Source: Fallopia convolvulus (taxonomy: Eukaryota > Streptophyta > Magnoliopsida > Caryophyllales > Polygonaceae). From it: a stretch of 64,000 bases of DNA. Location of the stretch: positions 14,178,501 to 14,242,500 of the forward strand of contig OZ024724.1 in assembly GCA_964016875.1 (NCBI GenBank), in the 5' to 3' direction. Below are positions 1 through 12,700 of the stretch, in pieces (the first letter of the stretch is position 1; each line of letters starts with the position of its first letter). The translations under genes were made by a program, and so were the position numbers. The notes beneath the pieces were generated by a model. It did no database searches. It was not told the origin of the DNA and worked only from the letters and a program-made list of their open reading frames with translations.

Positions 1-1564
1 ACATAATTTGTAAAATATAAATAGATAGGGATTCATCACAATCTAAAGAATACAATCTAAACACACAAGATATTATGTAGGAAAGAGGTTTCTTCACTCA
101 ACCAAAAAAAAAGAGTTTTCTTCAAACGTAACATGTGATGAATGGTTCAAGTCACATTAATTTATACGCGAGATACATATCATATACTCCGTATTTTTTC
201 TTTTCTTTTTTGGATAAAAACTAATCAATCCTAGATCATTAGATCAACCATGTGGATATGTGGTCTATGTTATATTTTACACGAAAGATATATTCTTATC
301 TTTTGTCGGGATTCATATATTTTATTCACTTTTGGGATAAAAATATGACCATTTCACATCAACCACGCAAATCTAAAACATGATTAAAAATTAACATTGT
401 ATTAATTAAGAAAAAAATTCACAAACTTTGTGAAATTTGTTTGAATTTTTTTAAGCGAATAAATTTTATTTATTTTATCCGCAATGTCTAATTTTAAATG
501 GCCATTTTCATATCTATATGATATTTCTTTTGAATCAAAGAACAACTATTTTTAAATTCAATACGCAAAAAGTAGTTGGTCGACATCAAATTGTGTTTTG
601 AAGTCAATCTATAACTATATATTAAAGTTATTCCTTTTCGAGCTATCAGAATGATTCTGACCCCACCTTATATTAAAAAAATTAATTTTTATTTCTATCA
701 TTATAACTTCTTTGTATTAAATTCTTTTTAAATTATTTAAATTTATCTCTAACATCAAAACAATATCTATTTAGTAGGAGTATAACAATATCTATTGAAA
801 GCTTTCTTATACAAGTATTTAAAATTAAAGATAAAATATTTTAAAATAAATTTAAATCTTTTAACAGATATCTTTTGACGAATTTATTTATAGATTTATA
901 TTGATTTTTTATAATAAAAACTTAATGATAAATATTTATAATATTTAAAATTAATAGAAATAGATGTATTAAATATTTTATAATCTCAAAATTTACGTAC
1001 ATGGAAAGTAATAAAACCTAAATAATATAATATTTAATCTTATCTAATTTTTAATTTATCGAATCACAAAATAAGTTTGATCTCATCTTAATTTAAATTA
1101 ATTAAATTATTTTGTATAATTAAATTATCTTTATCTTTCATATTTGATCATATATTATTTATTAAGTTAACTATTATTTTTAAATTCTTATTCTTCCATA
1201 TTTGAATATATAAATTTTTTATTCATATTTTATCTTATTTTTTTAATTACATATCTATAAAATATCATCAAGGAAAAAGAAAAATATAATTATTTTATCT
1301 TAATATTCTATCTCATTCTCAACATCAAATTTAACCATTTATATTAATTAAAAAATTATACATTCTACGAACAATAAAATTGCGTATATTAAAGTTTATT
1401 TATATTTTTGTTTATAATATCCTATTTATAATTTCTATAAAATACCGAGTCGTAGTTGTACATGGTACGACGGATACAAATAGTGTAAAAAAAAGCTCTC
1501 ATATATCTAGTGGTAGTGGAAATGAAAATAAAAAATAAAAATAGAAAAAGTAAGTGTTTGTTAT
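1..1564. other. AT-rich intergenic flank, no gene seen
   Basis: Very AT-rich, with many A/T runs and no open frame resembling a protein family. The only structure I see is one isolated copy of the minisatellite unit near the left edge and ordinary poly-A/poly-T tracts. Confidence 0.6.
30..88. repeat. isolated copy of the 75-bp minisatellite unit
   Basis: The segment has the order cacaatctaaagaat, acaatctaaacacacaag, atattatgtaggaaa, matching the core of the array that begins about 1.5 kb downstream. This implies the array was once larger or that a unit was moved. Confidence 0.5.
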
Positions 1565-2310
1565 GGGAGCCATAATTTAAAATTCAAAGAATGTAATCTA
1601 AACATTTAAGATATTACGTAGAGAAAATGTATTGATGATGGGAGCCATAACTCATAATTCAAAGAATGTAACCTAAACACTTTAAGGTATAATATAGGGA
1701 AAACGTATTGGTTATGGGAGCCACAATTCAAAATCCAAAGAATGCAACCTAAAGACTTTAAGGTATCATGTAGGAAAAACGTATTGGTGATGGGAGGCAC
1801 AATTCAAAATCCAAAAAATACAACCTATACACTTAAAGTATTACGTAGGAAAAATGTATTGGTGATGGGAGCCACAATTCAGAATCCAAAGAATGCATCA
1901 TAAAAACTTCACGTATTTCGTAGGGAAAATGTAAATGTGATAGGACCCACAATTCAGAATCCAAAGATTTAATGCCACCTAAACACTTAAGGTATAACAT
2001 AGGGAAAAGGTATTTGTGATGGGAGCCACAATTCAGAATTCAAAGAATGCAACCTAAACACATAAGATATTACGTAGGGAAAATGTATTGGTGATGGGAG
2101 CCACAATTCAGAATCTAAAGAATACAACCTACACACTTAAGATATTACGTAGGGAAAATGTATTGGTGATGGGAGCCACAATTCAGAATCTAAAGAATAC
2201 AACCTATGCACTTGAGATATTACGTAGGAAAAATGTATTGGTGATGGAAGCCACAATTCAGAATCTAAACAATTTAACCTAAACACTTAAGATATTACGT
2301 AGGGAAAATA
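1565..2310. repeat. minisatellite, about ten tandem copies of a 75-bp unit
   Basis: The word gggagcc (or a one-base variant) recurs at 1565, 1640, 1716, 1792, 1867, 1942, 2021, 2096, 2171 and 2246, so the period is 75-76 bp with one 79-bp unit. Each unit continues with acaattcagaat, caaagaatgcaacctaaacac and ttacgtagggaaaatgtattggtgat-like words. Units 8 and 9 are nearly identical, which suggests recent local duplication. Open frames inside the array are only repeat translations. Confidence 0.9.
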
Positions 2311-2439
2311 AATTTCAGCCTATACATGTGATAAGTTGTTTAAATTCCATTTTTTTATGAAAGATGTATTCTTATCTTTTGCCCAGGTTCATTTCATTTT
2401 TTCTCTTTTGGGAAAAAATATAATCATTTCGACCAAAAT

Positions 2440-2893
2440 TGTTCCTCGTCCTGTCCCCGCCCTCATCCCCCTCTAATCCACGTTGGAAACAGTGTGAGGA
2501 ATCCCGTCGGTTATCGGGTTATTAACCGGACCCCGTTTATTATAAGAAATATTTTAAACTAGTAATTTAAAACTCTAAACTTTAAAAAAGTTTACAAATA
2601 TCAAATTTTATAACATAAATTTTAAATTTCATTATCTAATTTGTAGATATATATATATATATGTTTTTAAATTAAAAAATATAATAATATTTAAAATCTA
2701 TTTTCATTTTACATTTTATGAATAAAAAAACAAAACAAAACATATTGGATATATATAACGAGGATGCAGAGCGGATAGTAGCTTCCCCGTCCATGCCATA
2801 TTTTAAATTGGGGATATAAAATTAATCCCCGTCTCTCCCTATTCTCCCCAAGTCGGGAAATTCCTGCCCCCACAGATTTTTTGTGCATCCCTA
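2440..2893. mobile_element. GC-rich island, possible decayed hAT-type MITE
   Basis: This island differs sharply from its AT-rich surroundings. It contains ccccgccctcatccccc near its left side and tccccgtctctccc plus cctgcccccacag near its right side, ending in gtgcatcccta. The reverse complement of that end, tagggatgcac, resembles hAT MITE termini that carry G-rich subterminal sequence. No clean inverted repeat or target-site duplication was found. Confidence 0.3.
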
Positions 2894-3254
2894 GATCTAA
2901 GTCATGTTTTAAACGAAAGATATATATTCTTATCTTTTGTCAGGTACACGTTTTTATTCTCTTTTTGATAAAACTTAACTTGTTCCACATTTCTTTTATT
3001 CTCTTTAGGGTAAAAAATTAGTTAGTTTGAGTTTTGTGCCAATACTCAAAATTAGTGTCCCATATATGCATCAGTACGTAGTAAAAAAAAATGGAAATTA
3101 TACAGTGAAAATAACCACTTAATTTGTAGTAGAAAGGAAATTCAGAAAGCATGCATATAGTAAAAACAGACACTTGCTAATTTGACGTATGTTACACGCA
3201 GGCAACTCGATCGGGCTGGGCGTGGCCCATTTTCACCCTTGGACATTTGTGTTG

Positions 3255-3266
3255 CATATATATAAA
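3255..3266 (+). promoter_or_regulatory. TATA box candidate of the lectin gene
   Basis: The string catatatataaa lies about 460 bp upstream of the proposed start codon. A 5'UTR intron fits between: exon end ctctcag at 3348, donor gt at 3349, acceptor ag at 3641-3642. Transcription would begin roughly 30 bp after the box. This is inferred from position and composition only. Confidence 0.5.
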
Positions 3267-3714
3267 CGCAAAACTCAAAGGTTCATTCCGCTTAAAAACT
3301 CATCCTCAACATATCTAGCTCCGATCCATTCCTCTAAATTTCTCTCAGGTACATCTTCTTCCTCTATGTTTGAGCTTTAACATACTATTGATTTCAAAAT
3401 AAGGTGAGCTAATTTTCGTTAAATTTTCCTGGGTGGAATAAACTATTCTAAACTTACTATTTTACTATTAAATTTATCTCTTTTTACTAAATCTACCCTA
3501 TTTTTATCTTTTTTTTTAACTTTTTTTAAGGTGGGTTGGAGTTGTCCGTTTGTAAATAGTAGTATATTTTGTGTACGTACTTACTATATATGTTTCTTTA
3601 ATTTGTGTTTGATTGTCTAATATATATTGTTTGTTTGTTTAGGAAAATTTAATACTATATTTCATTCTTATCGAACAACTCGGCTGCTTCCTTGGTTGCG
3701 CTCATACTAAGCAA

Positions 3715-6700
3715 ATGGTATACATTTATTAACTAACTTATATGTGGGTATGTGCGTGTATGCATGCATATATTTACTTGCCGTTTTTAATTTAATTTGG
3801 TTGTTCAGTCGGTGATTTCGTTGGGGGCATGGGGTGGTCCTGGCGGGAGCCGTTGGAGCTGCATAGCTACAAATGGAATAACTGAGATAGCCATCACTAC
3901 CAGAAAAGAGGCTAATATTATCAAGTCGTTTTCCTTTACTGATGCTAGTGGTGTTTTTTCTGGCACATTCGGCGGCAGGAACCCTGATCCTGGTGATTGC
4001 GGTGAGGAGAAAAAGGTAATTAATTAGTTCAAAATACTATGTGCTTGCTTAATTAGATAACTATGGTATCATGTACGTATTAAATTCATTTAGTATATAT
4101 ATGTATGTTTAGATTCCCGTCAATTGGCCTTCAGAATATCTCATGTCTGTAAGTGGAACGTATGGAGATTATGAAGGAGAACAAGTTATCCTATCATTAT
4201 CGTTCATCACCAATCTCGCCAAACGTGGTCCTTTCGGAAGCACCAACAATACTGACCAGGCTTTCTCGATTCGCTTAGCCGATAGTAGTGTTGTTGGATT
4301 CTATGGAAGGGCTGGCAGCTACCTTAATTCTATTGGTATCCACGTCGAGCCGGTATGATCCATCATCGGTACCAATTAATTATATTATCAGCTACCTAGT
4401 GTAATCTCTTTCCATAATTCCTTCACCATTCAAATTAACGTATATATGTTAAAGAATAAAATTAAGAAAATTTTAATTCTTACAATATCAAGTCCATATC
4501 AACTTTATAATGTTGAGCGGACCCTCCTTACCTTTGAAAAAGTGATCGACCAGTTAATATCTCTATTTCCAATATTCTAATGTGATTTCAATATTTTAAA
4601 CCTTTTACCTAATAAAAAAAACATACCATCATTAAAAAAGCTATTTGGAAATTAGTGTCAACGAAAATTAATATCAAAGAAAAAAATTAAGCAAATGCAT
4701 CCTTGCTTATGTTATACAACTTTCCCAATTTATTTGATCGAGTTGATGGAGTTTTTATGCAAATAGATATTTGCAAGAGGAAGCGTTTCAGTGGGGCCGT
4801 GGGGAGATTTCGGTCAAAGCAATTTTACCTTTAATGTTGATCCCGGTTATATACAACGGATAGTAGTCTCTTACGGAGAAAATATTAAGTCCATATCCTT
4901 TCAAGATTCAGATGGTCGAAAATATGGACCTTTCGGTGGAACAAATCCTAAAGATACTGATGTACAAGAAGAAGTGGTGCGTATATATATCTCTACTCTT
5001 TTCTTTCATATACAATCTGTATAAAAAAGAAGAATGCATCAAATTAAACCTATTCATAATTTCTTATTTTTTATGCGTGTTACATGGAATTACTTTGTAG
5101 ATTGAGATTGGGAATTCTCAACGGTTGACATCTATCAGTGGGACATATGGAATATTTGATGGATTGACGGAGATCACATCACTCTCATTCCAAATAAATA
5201 ATACTATTAATGGACCGTATGGGACTCAGACTGGAACTTCTTTCTCCATCCCAATACAAGGGAGTGAGGTCACTGGATTTTTTGGTAAATCAGGCTGGTA
5301 CCTTGATTCAATTGGTGTTTACGTCAAACAACGGGTACTTCACTTATTTACCCCTTAATTTTCTTTTTAATAACTCCATTCCATATGATGGGATCATGGG
5401 AGCATGGGACTAGCCGTAAATAAATTCTATAACTAATTGTCACAACTATTACTTTAATATTAAAATATGTTTTAGAAATAAGATAAAACTAGAAAAAAAT
5501 TGAATTTAATATAATTTGATATATATATTATATATATATATCATTACTACATACTAGGTTAAAGTAATATATAAACGGTCTCACATTAAGACACACCATC
5601 TATCTTTTTTTCTTCAATTAATCTGATTGATTGAGATTTAATTGGATTAGTTTAATTAATTAAGGTTATACATTAAACAAAAAAATCAATCAATATATAA
5701 TTTTTACTTTTAGATAGGATAATTTTTTAGATAAGATATATATAATTTTATAAAAATATCCTTTTCTATACCAATTTTTAATAGTTATTTTTGGAAATAG
5801 TAGTTTTTTGTGGATAAAATACGTATAATTTCTTAGAAATACTCTTGCATATATGAATTTGATCAAAATTTAAAAAATAAAAATAAACAATAAATAAATA
5901 AATAAAATTTATAAAATTCCGTACAAGGCAAGAGAACTAAAACGAGTTTTTTTTCTTCTAAAAATGAGATTGTTTTCAATTATTAAAATGCAATACAATT
6001 TTTTTTAATATTTTACATGAATAGATAACGAGACAAATATAACGCAAAGTTTCATTATTTTTTAGTCATAATTAAAGAATTTGAAAGTATTTTACATAAA
6101 TGGGTTAAAAGAAATTCATAAAAAAACTAAAAATATATGAATATAAATTTAAATGTCATTTGGGACCAGATGTACTTAGTTGCAAATAATTATCACTTTG
6201 TTATGAGAGCATATAATGTATTATCATTTTTTTTATATTAAAACTAGATTTTTAAAAATGCTCTTGCATAAATAAATAAAAAGGGTAAGACAATGCAAAG
6301 TTTGATTTTTCTCAAATGCATAAAAAAGAAAAGTTAATTTAAATTCTAAAAATACAATTTATGTAAATAATCATCAATATTCTGTGAATAATTTAAATTT
6401 TTAATGAACGATATATTTTTAATAACATTTATATGATTAGATAGAAATGCAAAGATATTGTATTTTTTATTGTTTTTTAATCAAATTCAACTTTTAAAAT
6501 TTGTTTATCAAAATTTATTATTTTTAATATAAAATATAAAAAAGCAATTTAATATGACATGCTGAAATTATATAAATAAAAATAAATTTGTTTAAAATAT
6601 GATATGTGTTGGTATTAGAATCGCTCTAGTGGTTAAAAATAGTCCACTTTTGTAATATAGAGTTTGGTTTAAATGAAACAAACTAATATTCTAAAATGAA

Positions 6701-9700
6701 CTCTTATCCAGAAACGAGTGCATTTTTTCTAGTTCGTAGTGCACGTTTTCTATTTCGGAGTGCACGTTTTCGGATTTGTACTTTTCGTAGTTTTTGTAGT
6801 GTATTTTATCGGATTGCAATTTTTGTATTTTTGCAATGCACTTTTCTATAAAACGTGTACTACGAACTAGAAAAAGTGCATTCATTTCACATTTTAGGAT
6901 AAGAGTTTATTTTATTTGAACCAAACTCTTGTAATATAATACTAGTTAATGTAAAAGAATAAAATTAAGCAAATGCATGTTATATATTGCTATACAAGTT
7001 CCCTAATTTTATTTGAGTATGACACGGACGTTTTAATCAAATAGATGAATGCAAGAGCAACAACCCTTTTGGTAGGACCATGGGGTGATTCTGGTCGAAG
7101 CACTTTTAGCTTTGATATTGATCATGGTTATATAAAACGGATAATGGTCTCTTATGGAAAAGAAAATATCAAATCCATTTCCTTTCAAGATTCAAATGGT
7201 CGAGAGTATGGACCTTTTGGTGGACAAAATCCTGAAGGTACTGATGTACAAAGTGTGGTAAGTATATTATCTCTACTCTTTCCTTGTATATAAGAAGAAG
7301 GCAACAAATTTCTTACATGTAATTTGTAGATTGAGATTGGAGATTCTCAGCGTTTGACGTCTATTAGTGGGACATATGGAATATTGGATGGATTGACGGA
7401 GATCACATCACTCTCATTCCAAATAAATAATACTATCAATGGACCATATGGGTCTTCAACCGGAACTTCTTTCTCCATCCCAATACAAGGGAGTGAGGTC
7501 ACTGGATTTTTTGGAAAGTCAGGCTGGTACCTTGATTCAATTGGTGTTTACGTCAAACAGGTGATTAACTAATTTACCCCTTTTTAGTTAGTTAACTGAC
7601 TTAAGTCCATGGATGGAAAGGAAGAATACACACTTCACTCGAGATGTAGTCAAGTCTTACATAATTTATATAATATTTGAGATGTATATATTTATATATT
7701 TAAAATATAAACATACACTATACCATTACTTATATTCAACCAAAAGTAATTGATTTACCTTCGTTTCACTTTCTTTTATGTATTTATTTATTTGATTATT
7801 TACATCTTAAATGATTTCCTTTAACATATATGATTTCATTTATTTTACTAAAGTAACTAAATTTTCGATGAGATTTATTAAAAGAAATATTAAGCAACCT
7901 CTATCTTTCCAATACCAGTAAGTTTTGAAAACTGAAAATTGAAAAGTAGATGAAAATATAACATCGATTAATTGAACTCCATATATATTACATAGTAAAA
8001 GTTGAAAAAATAGGAACCGATCGAAGTTGTTGATGGACATGAAAATCTATTTAAAATTTGCATTACTCAAATAAATGAAAAAAAAATCGTTCTTATTATT
8101 GTTAATTGATTAATTTACAAGGTAAAAATACTATAAAGATTGAATAAAATTATTTAACTACAATATATTATTTTAAGTTAATGGATAGGATTTTATTTAG
8201 CGATCTTAAATTTTTATTTATTTTTAATTATATTTAAAAAAACAAAGTTAACGATTTAAGTCATTTTAACATTTTTTGGCACGAGACGACTTTCGTATGG
8301 GTTAACACATGAATTATGTCTAACTTTGGTACATCTCATGATTAACGTCAAACCTAAATGTTACCATACGATATTTCTAAAAGATAAATATGATATGTCC
8401 TTTCGACGCAACCTAAATTGAAGTTATGGAAGCTGATCAAAGCTTAAACAAATAAATAAGATCTTGCACGAATGTTCGACAAGTATATAGAAGTTTATCG
8501 GAGCTTAATAGAGTTAAACATAGTTTAAAGTTTTCCCAAAACATAATTTGTATATCATAAGCTTATATAAGTTTTTGTTAATGTGAATTTTTTTCATATA
8601 GTACCCATAAATTATAAATAGAATCTTTAATTTAATTTAATATTTTATTAAAATTTTTACATTTATTATATAAAAAGTAAACTTTAATAAGCTTTTTGTA
8701 TTGAACAATTAAAAAAAATATGTCCAAAATAAGTTATGCATTTAAGCTTTAAAATTGCTTTTCTAAGATTCATCTCATCTCAGCTTTATAATGTTGAGGA
8801 GACCCAACTTACCTTTGAAAATGTGATCGATGGTTAAGATTTCTAATTCTATTTTCAATCTAATGTGATTTCTATATTTTAAATCTTTTACCTAATAAAA
8901 AAACATCACACCATTAGTGTTACGGGGAGACGGGCCGAATTGTCAAGCCTAGTACACAAAATCATAGGGTTCCATCTCAAAACCAATTGGTAATAGAAGG
9001 AGTGACCCGTAACCTTAGAGCATGTGCAACCAAGAGGAATCAACCTCCTCTTTGCACTCTCTCTTAGGTCCTCTTGGTTGTAAAAATTGAAAGGGGATTC
9101 CCCTTGCAAAGAGAAATGGAAGTAATCCCCCTTCCATAGAGGAATGGAAGTCTTGGCCCTTGTGCCCAAAGGGGAACTTTCATCCACTCAAAAGTTGACA
9201 CATGTATTCTAACCTTCAACTAATTTCATTTATTTCATTTCAACTTACTATTAAATAACTTTCCAACAAAATAATAATTAATGTTAATATTTTCTTAAAA
9301 AAATAAATTCATCAATTTTTATATATTTTTTTGTCTATAAATAGAGCCTAACATTGTTGGTCATTTTTTTACAAACTCATAACTTTTTTTCTCTCCTTCA
9401 CTACTATTACCTTCCATGGATAATCACCCTAGAAATCCAAATAAATCAAACTCCCAATATAATCCAAATAAATTTAATTTGGATCATGTTCAAGCCATGT
9501 TTCAAATATTTGGTAATCAACCAAGGCCATTTAATCCAAATTATTTCCAAACTTTTTCACAAATTCTTCCCAATCAATATCAACAATCTTCCCAAATTAG
9601 TAATAAATTTATATTATCTTAAATCCAAATTATTTAAATAAATATAGTTTATTATTACTTTATTTGATTAATTAATTTTATAAAAAATATTGAATGATAT

Positions 9701-12700
9701 AAAATATATAGTAAATATATATGTTAAAGTAGGAGAGACGAAGTGAAAGGGGATACCCTTTGTTGTGGGAGGAAATAGAGAAAGAGAAAGAGGAAGAGAA
9801 AGAGGAAAGGAAAAGTGAAAAATGATGTGGATGATAGAGAAAATGAGATGTCAAAAGGAGAGAAGGAGAGAGAAAATTGAGAGAGGATTGTATATACTAG
9901 CTTGTTTTCAAAACCAACTTTCCATGTGGGATTCACAATTGAACCCCAACAATCTCCCCCTCACTTGTGAATCCTGACAAGCCCGAACGGCGGACCCTCC
10001 CGATCCCTAAGCCAAACCATCGGCTCTGATACCACTTGTTACGGGGGAGACGTGCCCAATTGTCAAGCCTAGTACACAAGCCCATAGGGTTTCATATCCC
10101 AAAACCAATTGATAATAGGAGTGACTCATAATCTTATATACTAGCTTGTTTTCACTCCTAACTTCTTATGTGGGATTCACAATTGAACCCCAACAATTAG
10201 AAAAGCTATTTAGTGATAAAATTCGAAAAGTTTGTAGCATGATTTAAATTAGAGTGTGTTTTCACTTTAAAGTTAAAATGATATTTTGAGTTAAAATATT
10301 TTTTGACGTGTCTTGAAAAATGTAAAAATTATAAAAGTTGCACGTATTTTAATTATGTTTAAAATATAATTTCGGGATAAAATGAAATTTTTGGTTGAAT
10401 GCTTGATTATACTATACAACTTTCCCGACCAGTTTATTTGAGTTGACTGAGGTTTTATGTAAATACTCCCTCCGTTTCACCATTCTTGATCTTAGACAAA
10501 ATTTCACACATATTACGATTTTTTTTCCTCCAAATTGCCCTATTAAATACTCTTTCTTTTTTCTCAAGTACCAAGAAATTTTGGGATATGTGTAATGTGG
10601 GGCTTCCATCCCAAAACCAATTGATAATAGAAGGAGTGACCCATAACCTTATATACTAGCTTGTTTTCACTCCCAACTTCCCATTTTGGGATTCACAATT
10701 GAACCCCAACAATCTCCCCCCTCACTTGTGAATCCTCACAAGCCCGAACGGTGGACCCTCCCTGTCCCTAAGCCGAACTATCGGCTCTGATACCACTTGT
10801 TACGGGGGAGACGTGCCCAATTGCCAAGCCTAGTACACAAGCCCATAGGGTTTCAACCCAAAACCAATTGGTAATAGGAGGAATGACCCATAACCTTATA
10901 TACTAGCTTGTTTTCACTCTCAACTTCCCATATGGGATTCACAATTGAACCCCAACAATTAGAAAAGCTATTTAGTGATAGAATTTGAAAAGTTTGTAGC
11001 ATGATTTAAATTAGAGTGCGTTTTTACTTTAAAGTTAAAATGATATTTTGAGTTAAAATATTTTTTGACGTGTCTTGAAAAATGTAAAAATTATAAAAGT
11101 TGCACGTATTTTAATTATGTTTAAAATATAATTTCAGGACAAAATGAAATTTTTGGTTGAATGCTTGATTATACTATACAACTTTCCCGACCAGTTTATT
11201 TCAGTTGACCGAGGTTTTATATAAATACTCCCTCCATTTCACAATTCTTGATCTCTGACAAAATTTCACACATATTAAGGATTTTTTTTTCCAAATATCC
11301 CTATTAAATACTCTTTCTTTTTTCTCAAGTACCAATAAATTTTAAGATATGTGTAATGTGGGGATATACACAAGGATATAAATGGAAAAAAATTTACATG
11401 AATAACTATTTTGAAACAAAAAAAAAAGACTTTAAGAACAAGTATTGTGAAACCAAGAGAGTAGATGTTTGCAAGAGGAAGCGTGTCAGTGGGGCGTTGG
11501 GGAGATTATGGTCAAAGCACTTTTAACTTTAATGTTGATCCCGGTTATATAAATCGGATGATAATGGTCTCTCTTAGAGAAAATATTTTTTTTTTCGATT
11601 CTGCCATCAATTGTCCTCAGCGTATGTCATAGAGAAAATATCAAGTCTATATTCTTTCAAGATTCAGATGGCCGAAAATATGGACCTTTTGGTGGAAAAA
11701 TCCTAAAGATACTAGATAAAATACGTATAATGTTATAGAAATTTTTTGTGCATATATGAATTTGATTAAAATTTAATAAATAAAAATAAATTTTTATAAA
11801 ATTCAGTACAAGACACGAGAACTAAGATCCAAATATTAAAATACCTTTCAGAAATTAAATTTATGTAAATAATCATCAATATTTTGTGAAAATTTTAAAT
11901 TTTTAATGAAAGTTATATTTTTAATAATATTTTATATAAAGATATAGTATTTTTTATCATTTTTAATCAAACAACTTTTAAAATTCGTTTATCAAAATTT
12001 ATTATTTTTTAATATAAAAGATAAAAAAGAAATTTAATATGACAAGCTGAAATTATATAAATAAAAATTAATTTGTTTGAAATATGATATGTGGTGGTAC
12101 TAGAATCGCTCTAGTGGTCCAAAAAAAGTCCGCTTTTGTAATATAATATTAATTAATACCAAAGAATAAAATTAAGCAAATGCATGTTATATTGCTATAC
12201 AACTTCCCTAATTTTATTTGAGTATGAAATAGATGAATGCAAAAGCAACCCTTTTGGTTGGGCCATGGGGAGATTCTGGTCGAAACACTTTTAGCTTTGA
12301 CATTGATCATGGTTATGTAAAACGGATAATGGTCTCTTATGGAAAAGAAAATATCAAATCCATATCCTTTCAAGATTCAAATGGTCGAGAGTACGGACCT
12401 TTTGGTGGACAAAATCCTGAAGATACTGATGTACAAAATGTGGTAAGTATATTATCTCTACTCTTTCCTTATTTATAAGAAGAAGGCAACAAATTAAACC
12501 TACAATTTCTTACATGTAATTTGTAGATTGAGATTGAGAATTCTCAACGGTTGACATCTATTAGTGGGACATATGGATTATTTGATGGATTGACGGAGAT
12601 CACATCACTCTCATTCCAAATAAATAATACTATCAATGGACCGTACGGGACTCCGACCGGAACTTCTTTCTCCATCCCAATACAAGGGAGTGAGGTCACT

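Larger units (their letters stand above)
8918..10195 (-). mobile_element. TRIM (miniature LTR retrotransposon) with nested insert
   Basis: Two terminal repeats flank an internal segment of only about 85 bp (9952-10036). They start TGTTACGGGG and end CCCCAACA; the left repeat, 8918-9951, holds an 873-bp insert, and the right one is 10037-10195. Read on the - strand, the internal segment starts with TGGTATCAGAGC, an initiator-Met tRNA primer site, and ends in a GGGGG-rich polypurine tract. The target duplication ATTAG stands at 8913-8917 and 10196-10200. The paralogous intron near 4630 lacks the element. No protein is encoded, as expected for TRIMs. Confidence 0.85.
10196..11372. repeat. 762-bp tandem duplication spanning TRIM and flank
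   Basis: Sequence from 10196 (attagaaaagctattta) to about 10603 reappears from 10958 to about 11372 with few changes, and the TRIM 3' half is likewise repeated (9952-10195 against 10712-10957). The join at about 10603 cuts a Stowaway copy and runs straight into the middle of a TRIM repeat, so the duplication arose after both elements were in place. Confidence 0.8.

Noticed and set aside
2088..2282. Open frame with repeated MGATIQNLKNTTY-like segments
   Set aside because: It is a translation of the 75-bp minisatellite with no start context or family resemblance.
1565..2310. Possible CRISPR-like array
   Set aside because: Units are contiguous without unique spacers, and the sequence is plant nuclear DNA.
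3189..3380. Short frame upstream of the lectin gene
   Set aside because: It overlaps the proposed TATA box and 5'UTR exon and has no family resemblance.
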